Below are positions 8,265 through 16,811 of a DNA stretch of 64,000 nt, one piece after another. The stretch is from Candidatus Methanoperedens sp. (GTDB lineage Archaea > Halobacteriota > Methanosarcinia > Methanosarcinales > Methanoperedenaceae). Location of the stretch: contig JAPMTY010000007.1 in the NCBI GenBank assembly GCA_026552835.1, positions 19,074 through 83,073 on the forward strand, written 5' to 3'. Below the pieces are notes generated by a model, which was given only the letters and a program-made list of their open reading frames with translations, did no database searches and was not told where the DNA came from. The position numbers and the translations under genes are program-made. Each line of letters begins with the position of its first letter. Position 1 is the first letter of the stretch.

Positions 8265-10153
8265 TATTCACCCCAAATAACTGGGTTTTCCGAGAATTGG
8301 GTTCCCCATTTCCCGAGACCGATATCGGATGGATACAGGATCGTGAACACAATGTTGATGCCAGTCGCAGCAACGCTGTTGATCAAATCCTGGGCATAAA
8401 TTCTGCCACTCACAACATCCGTGATGTAGAACTCGAAGTCGGTTCCATCTCTGGAGGGACTGACAGGAGCCTTCTGAGCCACAAACGCAACGTCTGTTCC
8501 CTCTGGATGCAACGTCTTGATCGTGTATGATGGGCTGATGAGAAGCGTGTTGTTTGATGGCCTAGAAATGTATGGAACTGGACCCTCTTGTTCCTGAGTG
8601 CCATATCCAAAGATAAGATAGCCTTGTTCGTCTGGGAACTGCGAAGAGTCAACCACGGAGAACACCCTGGACATGGTTCCATCCAAGTCCTGAGCTAGCA
8701 ACGTTCCGATCTCACTAACCGTGAATGGCTGAGACAGATCGAACATGTATGGGCCTTCCTGGTCTGGCTCGACAGACTGAGGGTCGCCTTGAGGCCCGCT
8801 TGCAACGATGCTGCCAATGCCCGTGAAGGTCATAGTAAGTGTAAGAGAGGTAGAATCGTTGAATACACTCAACACTCCGTCTCCGACCGTGGCATCCAAT
8901 CCAGACACCGCATTGATTGCGGCAGCAAGATTGACGATCGTGTCCTGCGCAGTAGCGCCAATGGCAAAGTCAGAATCTGCAACAAAAGTATTTACTGTCG
9001 TTACGGAAAACTGATCTCCTATGGAAGCATTGCTGCTAAAGGTGAACGTGCCCTGTGGAGCATAATGTAAATGGGCAGATCCGATGCGATCACGGCGAAT
9101 GACTTTGGTAGCTGCTGGGAGGAAAATCTGGAGCACTCTTCCTTGCGTCTGATATACGGCAGCATAGGAAGTACGGCTCGCAACAGTCTTTCTGACTGGA
9201 TTAAAGAAGAGAACTGCGGTAGCGGTTCCCTGTACAATCACACCAGAAGTGCCGATTGGATTCTCAATTTCAAAGTAGGATTCATTCACCAATCCGCCAA
9301 CGGACGCTGTAATGGTGTAACTTCCTTCATTGGTAGACGAAGCAAAGCCGCCACCGAAAATGTTGACGTAGTTCCCTGGGCTGACCTTGCCAAGCTGTGG
9401 GTTTGCACCGCCAGACCAAGTGAATCGGATGATGCCGCCTGGTCTTAGGCTCAGAGTCCATTGCGTAGTTCCGTTGCCGCCAGCCGCTACAGGAGCATCA
9501 AACTTGAGTTCGTTCTGAGCCCTACCACCACGAACAGTGACAGACGAGATTGGGCCGATAGTGTCGCTTAGAATCTCAACGAATGGGCCGTTACCATCGT
9601 CCTTGGCAATTGCGGTGCCGCTGAAACCAAGAGTACGAAGGTTCTTAGTAATGGCGTCAGCCACTTCCTGAGCAGTGGCCGCTGCAATACTAGCAAATTC
9701 GTTGGTGTGAAAAGTGATCGGAACCGTATTGGCTTCGTCGAAGTTAATGATCAGCTGGTCGCCATCGACTAGATTGTAAGGTTCAACCTGCCTAGACTGG
9801 TTACTAGCACGAACGAATTCATCGCCGAAAATGGCGTCCAAAAGTTCGTTGATCAAATCTCTGACCTGCTTTCTGTTCTTTACTCCAATACCGATCTGGC
9901 GGAAAACGTCGTCCGAGAGACCGACAGCTGGAGGTCTTACGATGCCGAATTCAGCTAGACGCTCGTCTAGGTAGACATCGCCAGCCGTAGCAATGTAAAG
10001 CTGATCATTCACTGCACGAACGTTGTTGACCAGATAGGACGAGGGACCAGCAGCCAGTGCAGTTAGCACGGCGTCTACGTTCTTTCCCCTCAAGTAAGGG
10101 TTCAAGTACGATCTAAGTCGTTTGTATTCCTGTTCCGTAGTAGTTACAGGCAT
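8264..10153 (-). CDS. Baseplate-associated structural protein
   Basis: Predicted 629 residues. The N-terminus (about 1-130) is helical and resembles the beginning of baseplate wedge proteins; the rest is a chain of beta domains rich in Gly, Thr and Val, including segments such as GDQFSVTT and DFAIGATAQDTIVNLAAAINAV that resemble domains within the neighbouring giant protein. It is separated from that gene by only 2 bases. A baseplate wedge partner role is inferred from context. Confidence 0.65.
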   Translation of the reverse strand: MPVTTTEQEYKRLRSYLNPYLRGKNVDAVLTALAAGPSSYLVNNVRAVNDQLYIATAGDVYLDERLAEFGIVRPPAVGLSDDVFRQIGIGVKNRKQVRDLINELLDAIFGDEFVRASNQSRQVEPYNLVDGDQLIINFDEANTVPITFHTNEFASIAAATAQEVADAITKNLRTLGFSGTAIAKDDGNGPFVEILSDTIGPISSVTVRGGRAQNELKFDAPVAAGGNGTTQWTLSLRPGGIIRFTWSGGANPQLGKVSPGNYVNIFGGGFASSTNEGSYTITASVGGLVNESYFEIENPIGTSGVIVQGTATAVLFFNPVRKTVASRTSYAAVYQTQGRVLQIFLPAATKVIRRDRIGSAHLHYAPQGTFTFSSNASIGDQFSVTTVNTFVADSDFAIGATAQDTIVNLAAAINAVSGLDATVGDGVLSVFNDSTSLTLTMTFTGIGSIVASGPQGDPQSVEPDQEGPYMFDLSQPFTVSEIGTLLAQDLDGTMSRVFSVVDSSQFPDEQGYLIFGYGTQEQEGPVPYISRPSNNTLLISPSYTIKTLHPEGTDVAFVAQKAPVSPSRDGTDFEFYITDVVSGRIYAQDLINSVAATGINIVFTILYPSDIGLGKWGTQFSENPVIWGE

Positions 10154-10155
10154 CG

Positions 10156-13100
10156 TTAATTACCAATCTGGTTGACAGAGATGTCCAGCGTAGGATCAAT
10201 GATTCTGGCTTTTTCACCTGGAGCCAAGAAGATCAGGTCGTGGGTAGAATCGAACTGAGGACTGTCGATTGCCACAGACTGAACGCCTGGGACCGCGCGA
10301 GCGGCGCTGATGATCGAGCTAATGTCGATTGACACGCCGACATCATTGGAATTGATCAGGGCAGCGACGCTGCTTCTGACTTGCTGAGAAACGGTGTTGA
10401 ATGGGGCACCAGTGAGAAGTCTGATATCGACCGATACCTGAATGCGCTTGTCCAGAGGTTCGCGAATGAATATGTCTGCGCCCGCTGCGCCCACGCCTGG
10501 ATAAGTGACAGGATCTCTTGGGTCGCCGTACACGATTCTGTTAGCTTCTGCGATTAGGCCAGTATTGTATCTGTAACTATCCAGGCCGTTTCTTAGAACG
10601 GTCGAGAAGTTCAGCTTACCTAGCGAGGTCATCTGTACGCCAGCCGATTCGTTGATCTTCTCGTACTGGTTATTGGTGTCGAACAATAGTTCGTTACGCA
10701 GAGGAGCGCCTGGCTGAGCAGCCGATAGGAACACCTTCTTGTATCCAGAGTATGGAACGCCTTCCTGTACATACACAGCGGTTTCGTTGCCGTTCAAACT
10801 CACATTTGTAGCATTGGCTAGGTTGGTGCCGATTACCAAATGATCTTTGTCAAGAACTTGGATAACCGTGTAAGTCCCAGCATTATTTGCGCCAAGAATC
10901 GTTCCAGCAATGGTGAATAGGTCGCCTGCGACCGTAGCGTCGTATTCCCAGAACTGCATCTGGGGTCTATGGCACTGCAGTACACCGCCAGAGACTAGAA
11001 CAGTTGAATCATTGACTGCGAGTGGGTTGATGCACTCTAAGAACGTTCTGCGGCCTTCCTGGGAAACCTGAACGCTAAATGGCGAAGGAACGTTGAAGTT
11101 CGCTGGATCGTCAGTTTCGATGAAATCAACCGTAGTAACAGTCGTAACCGCACCAGAAAAGGTTGCGGTCAAGACACCAGGAGCACCTGTGTTGATGGCT
11201 GTTGCAAGTTTGGAAGCCACAGTAGCTGCGTTATCGCCGCTCAAGATAGGAACTGTGATACCAGTACGACCTACGATTGGTCCTGGATCGCTGTTTGAGC
11301 CGTTCACGTCAAACCAAACATAGTACTTACTGACGTTACCTGCGCCGTTAATCAAGAAGTACTTGCCAGCACCGCCAATGGTGAATTGGGCACCCGTTGG
11401 AACTGTGAGATTAGAAATCTGTTGCAGCTTAACGCCAGAACGAATAACCATGAAATCACCACGGTTTGCGGCATTAAAATCGGTACCAAATGTAACTACG
11501 TCACCCACATTTGCGTTTTCGAGCGTCGGTTCGGTTCCAACGCCGTTCCAGTTCAAGTATGCGGTATGATTCGTAGCATTGACCTTGAAAGAAGTTGTCG
11601 CGTCAAAGCCTAGGCTGATTGAGTTATATGGAAGCGTGACTTCCTCTTCGATAACGTTGGAGTTTTCTATCCAGATGCTGTCGTTATATCTACGAATGAC
11701 CCTGAATCGGCCACGATTAAGGACAGAGAATGGAGCATCAAAGGTAACGGTGTCACCTTCAGAAACTTCGCTTGAAGCGGTGAAATCACCAGCCGAGAAA
11801 CTGTCGCCAGTTAAGTTGGCGTTGTCCACCGTAACCACTGCCGAACCAGAGTACGAGGTTGGAATTGCAGGACCGCCTTCTGCGGCAGCTGCCGTGGAGG
11901 TTACAATGACATCGTTACCAGAGACAGTAGCGCTGAAACCAGCTAGGGTGCCAACCGTTGCGGCAAAGTTAGCTTCAGATGCTGCTTGAGAGCCACCAAT
12001 CAAGAATTGGTTTGGTCCTGCTGGACCTGGAGAAACAGCCGTCAAAGTCGTAGCTCCAATGGTGAACTGATCGCCGTTGGTCAAGTTGCCAGAAAATGTG
12101 AAGGTGCTGTGCGAGAACGCATTCACGGCATCTGGGTTTAGAACCTGAACGATTCTGCCATTGTCGGAGACACCAGTAACCAAGAAAGTGCCGTTGTTCT
12201 CAGGACTTGTCATACCAGCTACAGTGAATAGGTCGCCGATAGAAAGCTCTGTGAAGTTGGCAACGCCAGTTAGGAGGACGTACTGCGAGTCGCTGCTGTT
12301 CAGAACCTTAGCAACGTTGAGTGTTCCACCACCGCTGTCATTGAAGTTCAAGGAAGACTTCAAGAAGGCTGGACTTGAACCAACGCCATCCCAACTGACG
12401 CAGACGAGGGAGCCCTGCTTTTCAACTCTGAAGTTTCGGCCACGTGTTCTGACGTGGTGTCTTGGCTTGCCAAGGTAACGCTGAGTGAGAGTTCTGCCAG
12501 CCAAAGTAATCGTGGATTGGCCTGTCGTTGGCGTATTGCCGACAATCGAGACGCTGCTATTGGAAGAGAATTGGGTGATTTTCTTCTGAGACATCGAAGC
12601 CTGAAGCCTGAACCATTGATCACTGTGGACGCCCTGAGAAGACACTCTATCGACCGAAACGGTCATATAAGTGTTGTCTAGTCTTGCTGCCGAGTCCAAG
12701 ATAGGAACTTCGTATTCGTTTCCTAGACCGCCGATGACCTGGATAGCTCCAGAGCTTCCCAGAATCTGAGTCGTCAACATAAGCCTCATGGCACGATCAA
12801 CCACTTCCACATTGCCAAGAGTAGTGAAGCCAGTGACAGCTAGAATGGAGATGAACCTGCGAACCTGATCTGGGGTTGTAGGAATGATTCTAACTTCTTC
12901 GCCGTTATTGAAGGCGTAGCCCACATCTGTTGGAAGCGAAAGAGGGTTCTTAAAGACGAACTGTGGCGAACCAGACAGATTGCTAGAAGCTAACCAGTTG
13001 ATGCCATCTAGGAGAGAAACGCTTTCATATGTGAAGCCGCTATCCTCGAAAGTACTTAGGACGATTACACCTGCGCCTGATGTACCACCGTCGTTAACCA

Positions 13101-16100
13101 AAGTAGCAGAGAAGTAGTTGGACAAATTTGCAGCTACATACGCTTGGATCTGTGCGGCAGTCGTTGGACTATTGTTGTAAAGAGTGATCGCTCCGTTGAC
13201 GCCAGTGCCTTTGTTGGTCTCTGCCACGGCCACGCCATTTGGTCTCTGAACAGAGAATGCCGTGGCGGTAGGAGTGAATCCTACTTCGGTAGAAACTCTG
13301 AAGGTGCCATCGTTGGCTGGATCAAACTCGGTCTGAGTTGTGATGTTGACGTATTCACCGCCCGACAAACTCATGTTTGGGTTAGTGCCGATACCATTCC
13401 AGGTATAGGTAACTTGATCGATACCCGCCGATGGCGTATTTGGAGTGACAGTGATATCCCACTGTGTTGAGGCGTCGATGAAATTGGTTACAGGTGCGCC
13501 AGAAGCAAGGTTGATCCTGATTGGAACGGTGCTTCCAACCTCAACAGTGCTGCTGATTGGGCTGTTGGCCACTGGAGGGTAAACGTAAGCGACGTTGATC
13601 TTTTCGCCGCTTCTGCCCCACTTAGTAGCCCTATATAGGATGGCTGTCTGTGAAGGAGTTGGCTTGAGAACCTTTTTAGCCCTCATCCACACCTTGAAGT
13701 TAGAGAAGTCAAAGTCACCGAATGCAGAGACGAAGTTGGCCGTGACGCCAGAATCTACGTCGTAGGCGTTGAAGTTGTTTGGATTAGAAACAACGGACGT
13801 GTTGGTAACAGCCCTTCGATAGAAAGGAATCTCGAAGCTCTTATTGCTTGCATCATTGTCCAGAACGACAACCGCCGTGTCGGCACTGCCGAAATCAAGT
13901 GGGTTGGCTAGAAAGTAACGATCGGTGACTCTGAGCCTGCGCACGTCTGGGTTGAGCGTAATACCGATGGTTGCACCAGCAATGGAGGTTTCCTGAACGA
14001 ACTCACCGTATGGTTGAGCGTCACGAACAGCACCGTATGGATGCAGCATGCCAACTAGTTCGTTAGGATCTCTACCTGAGAGGCTGACGCTTGAAGTGAA
14101 CGAACTGATGAAACTGTCGATTGGGTCAGCCGCTGAACCTGCCGCAAACAGAGCGTGCAAGAAGGATGGAAGCTGGCCTTCCTCGTCACCGCTATCGTAG
14201 AATGCGAGTAGCGAATCTTTGCTGGTGCTAATGTCGCCGTTATTGAAGCTGAGCAACTTGCCCTGGCCATCAGCCGTGACAACCATGAGCGATCCCGTCA
14301 AATCTAGGGTTTCGGTACTGGCCGACAGGAACTGTTCTTGGATAACGCTAAACACCAGGCTTTGCGTTTGAGCCTGAAGTTCCTGAGAAATCTGATCAAG
14401 AGTCTTACTACCAGACTGAACCCTAAACTTCTGTGGGGAAAGAGTGCTTCTCAGAACTACGAAACCGTCTAGGAATAGGAATGCTGGTTGAACGACAGCG
14501 GCTGCGTATTCGGAAGCGGTGACCAATAGATCAAGCGTGGTACTGGTTACAGCCTGAACCCTACCTTCTAGTCTATTGTTTGGGTCTAACTCTTCAGACC
14601 AAATGATGGCGTAATCGCCTGTCTGGACATTTGAGAATGCCCCAGACACGCTGGACGTGTATCGAATAATGTTTGTGGATGGCTTAGAAACCGCCAAGTT
14701 CGTGTTTGGCCCAACACCAGTTGGAATCAACGAGCCTGAATTGTCGATGAGCAACCATAGGTGCGCATCGGCTGACATGGTTACAACACCGCTTGGGATC
14801 TGGTTGCTTGAGATCGTTGCCTGCGTCTGAGAGGTACCAGCGCTTAGCTTATCGCCAGCGACAAGCGGCTCAACCAGTTCAAACTGTGCCGTATTTCTGT
14901 CCAGCATGAAGTCGGAAGCTTTACCCTGAGAAGACAGGCCGATGACGGAAACGAACATGCCCTTCGAGACTAGCGTGGAAGCGCCATCAATTACGACTTG
15001 CGCTCTATTGCTTGCGCCAAGGTTACTCGTGACTTCTAGTTGCTGACCGACGACCGTTACGGTGACACCAGTCAACTTGGCATTAAAAACCTGCGCCCAA
15101 GAAGCTAGGGAGTTAGTCGAGGCGACGCTAGTGTAGAGGTTTGTGGCGATGAAGTCCCCGTCTGTGATGGTGTACGTAATTGCATCCGTTCCGTCCACAG
15201 ACAGGATCAGGGTATCGCCGTTGGCGATGGTTGGAGACCAAAGCTGTTGAGTCTGGCTGAACACAGAAGCAGTCGATCCGTCCTTGCTGAGAGGAACATT
15301 GTTCTTGTAAAGGCGAAGGGTCTCAATCGTATTTGATGGGAAGCCTACCTGAACAGAGGCATCTCGGCCTGGGCCGCTTGGAACAGTAACCATGATTTCG
15401 TCGTTGGTTTCTGCTTTCGCACGAATGACGATGAACATGCCGCCGCCAGCAGTTGTAGCCTCGAAACCAAGAGCGGTGTCAGCGTTGATGCTTGCCGTCA
15501 CCTCAAATGCAGTAGCACCGCCTGGAGAACGGAAATCATCGGTTGCAAACGTGTGCTGATAGGTAACGCCACCAACCACAACCGCAAGGGTGTCGCCACC
15601 AATCAAATCGAATGGAGCAAAAAGAGTGGTTTGTAGGAACGCCTTGGCCACTGGAGCCTGGCGACCGCCAGTCTGAAGGGCGAAGAACTTTTCGCCACCC
15701 AGGGCGCTGTCAACGATCGACTCTAGGCCTACGCCCGCACTCTTAGCTTCGTAGCCAGTGCCGTCGTCAATGAATACGGTAGCAGAACCGTCAGTGTTAG
15801 TCTGGAGAGAGTCGCTGACGATCGTTGCCTGCTCATCTGATGGTGTAGCGCCGATCAGGGCAGACTTTACAGCCGTAGCTGTTCCGAGACCACTAGAAGC
15901 TTTTGCTCTCTTGATTCGGACGCGTAGCTGATCGTCGGTTTCGCTGTCAGCGCCAGTCGTGAATGGAAGTGGGTTGGTAACTGCCGCACCTGAGAATGGA
16001 GAGCTTGCGAACGACTTGATCGACCCAGCTGGGACATTGCCAGAAGCGCCTGGGGTCAGAGCGCTGACCTGGACGTTATCGACCCGTGTTTCACCATCAA

Positions 16101-16746
16101 GGATAACGGCTGCCGTAGTGACAGTGTATTGGATGTCTATGTTGGAACCTATTCCTGGGGAAAAAACAATCGCATTAATAGGAACTGGACGATTGCCACC
16201 CTGTGCAAGGATGACCGTTTCGCCTAGGTTGTGGAACTTCGTGGTTGGGCTGGATAGCGCAATGATGAAAAAGCCGCCAGAAGGCGTGATCGACGTATAT
16301 GGAAGTGGGCCTTCTACGTTTGGGGTGCCGCGACCAATGTAAATCGAGCCCGTGCCTGGGAAGGCGGACGCATCACTGACCTTAATCGAAGTCGAGCCAA
16401 TGTTTGGCGGATTAGATCCAGAATAGATTTTGGTGAAGATTTTCGTGAAGCTGGTGTCAGTTACACTTACCGATCCAGTTGCAGGCTTCGCCGTGATAGG
16501 GGTGACGCCTTCCTCTTGAGCAAGGCGCTTGAGGGCGTCGCCAGTGGCGCGGTCAACCGAAAAATCTCTAAGGATTTGGAACACATCGCCCGAAGAACGA
16601 GCGGCGACCAGGGCTACAACCTCGAAAAAGCTGGTGTTTGCCGATCCAACGTTAAAATCGTTGATCCCCAGCTTGGCAGCGTAGGCGCTGAGCATGTCAG
16701 AAACAAGCTGTTCGTAACTTTGTGGGGTAGGCAGATCGCTAGCCAT
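10156..16746 (-). CDS. Giant baseplate J-like protein
   Basis: Predicted 2196 residues. Residues 1-110 (LGINDFNVGSANTSFFEVVA and the region after it) match the N-terminal pattern of baseplate J / gp6-like wedge proteins, and the last 200 residues (DSYRYNTGLIAEANRIVYGD, then LDKRIQVSVDIRLL and INSNDVGVSIDISSIISAAR) match their C-terminal region, which normally builds the ring of the baseplate. Ordinary members are 300-700 residues; here about 1500 residues of repeated beta domains are inserted between. One inserted domain near residue 1795 (YFLINGAGN, YYVWFDVNG) is also found in the 1370-4084 protein. Confidence 0.8.
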   Translation of the reverse strand: MASDLPTPQSYEQLVSDMLSAYAAKLGINDFNVGSANTSFFEVVALVAARSSGDVFQILRDFSVDRATGDALKRLAQEEGVTPITAKPATGSVSVTDTSFTKIFTKIYSGSNPPNIGSTSIKVSDASAFPGTGSIYIGRGTPNVEGPLPYTSITPSGGFFIIALSSPTTKFHNLGETVILAQGGNRPVPINAIVFSPGIGSNIDIQYTVTTAAVILDGETRVDNVQVSALTPGASGNVPAGSIKSFASSPFSGAAVTNPLPFTTGADSETDDQLRVRIKRAKASSGLGTATAVKSALIGATPSDEQATIVSDSLQTNTDGSATVFIDDGTGYEAKSAGVGLESIVDSALGGEKFFALQTGGRQAPVAKAFLQTTLFAPFDLIGGDTLAVVVGGVTYQHTFATDDFRSPGGATAFEVTASINADTALGFEATTAGGGMFIVIRAKAETNDEIMVTVPSGPGRDASVQVGFPSNTIETLRLYKNNVPLSKDGSTASVFSQTQQLWSPTIANGDTLILSVDGTDAITYTITDGDFIATNLYTSVASTNSLASWAQVFNAKLTGVTVTVVGQQLEVTSNLGASNRAQVVIDGASTLVSKGMFVSVIGLSSQGKASDFMLDRNTAQFELVEPLVAGDKLSAGTSQTQATISSNQIPSGVVTMSADAHLWLLIDNSGSLIPTGVGPNTNLAVSKPSTNIIRYTSSVSGAFSNVQTGDYAIIWSEELDPNNRLEGRVQAVTSTTLDLLVTASEYAAAVVQPAFLFLDGFVVLRSTLSPQKFRVQSGSKTLDQISQELQAQTQSLVFSVIQEQFLSASTETLDLTGSLMVVTADGQGKLLSFNNGDISTSKDSLLAFYDSGDEEGQLPSFLHALFAAGSAADPIDSFISSFTSSVSLSGRDPNELVGMLHPYGAVRDAQPYGEFVQETSIAGATIGITLNPDVRRLRVTDRYFLANPLDFGSADTAVVVLDNDASNKSFEIPFYRRAVTNTSVVSNPNNFNAYDVDSGVTANFVSAFGDFDFSNFKVWMRAKKVLKPTPSQTAILYRATKWGRSGEKINVAYVYPPVANSPISSTVEVGSTVPIRINLASGAPVTNFIDASTQWDITVTPNTPSAGIDQVTYTWNGIGTNPNMSLSGGEYVNITTQTEFDPANDGTFRVSTEVGFTPTATAFSVQRPNGVAVAETNKGTGVNGAITLYNNSPTTAAQIQAYVAANLSNYFSATLVNDGGTSGAGVIVLSTFEDSGFTYESVSLLDGINWLASSNLSGSPQFVFKNPLSLPTDVGYAFNNGEEVRIIPTTPDQVRRFISILAVTGFTTLGNVEVVDRAMRLMLTTQILGSSGAIQVIGGLGNEYEVPILDSAARLDNTYMTVSVDRVSSQGVHSDQWFRLQASMSQKKITQFSSNSSVSIVGNTPTTGQSTITLAGRTLTQRYLGKPRHHVRTRGRNFRVEKQGSLVCVSWDGVGSSPAFLKSSLNFNDSGGGTLNVAKVLNSSDSQYVLLTGVANFTELSIGDLFTVAGMTSPENNGTFLVTGVSDNGRIVQVLNPDAVNAFSHSTFTFSGNLTNGDQFTIGATTLTAVSPGPAGPNQFLIGGSQAASEANFAATVGTLAGFSATVSGNDVIVTSTAAAAEGGPAIPTSYSGSAVVTVDNANLTGDSFSAGDFTASSEVSEGDTVTFDAPFSVLNRGRFRVIRRYNDSIWIENSNVIEEEVTLPYNSISLGFDATTSFKVNATNHTAYLNWNGVGTEPTLENANVGDVVTFGTDFNAANRGDFMVIRSGVKLQQISNLTVPTGAQFTIGGAGKYFLINGAGNVSKYYVWFDVNGSNSDPGPIVGRTGITVPILSGDNAATVASKLATAINTGAPGVLTATFSGAVTTVTTVDFIETDDPANFNVPSPFSVQVSQEGRRTFLECINPLAVNDSTVLVSGGVLQCHRPQMQFWEYDATVAGDLFTIAGTILGANNAGTYTVIQVLDKDHLVIGTNLANATNVSLNGNETAVYVQEGVPYSGYKKVFLSAAQPGAPLRNELLFDTNNQYEKINESAGVQMTSLGKLNFSTVLRNGLDSYRYNTGLIAEANRIVYGDPRDPVTYPGVGAAGADIFIREPLDKRIQVSVDIRLLTGAPFNTVSQQVRSSVAALINSNDVGVSIDISSIISAARAVPGVQSVAIDSPQFDSTHDLIFLAPGEKARIIDPTLDISVNQIGN

Positions 16747-16811
16747 TCAAAAACTCCGTTATGACTTAAAGATTCACGTCTTGTGGCTTCCCTGTGTATA
16801 TCAGGTTGCCG

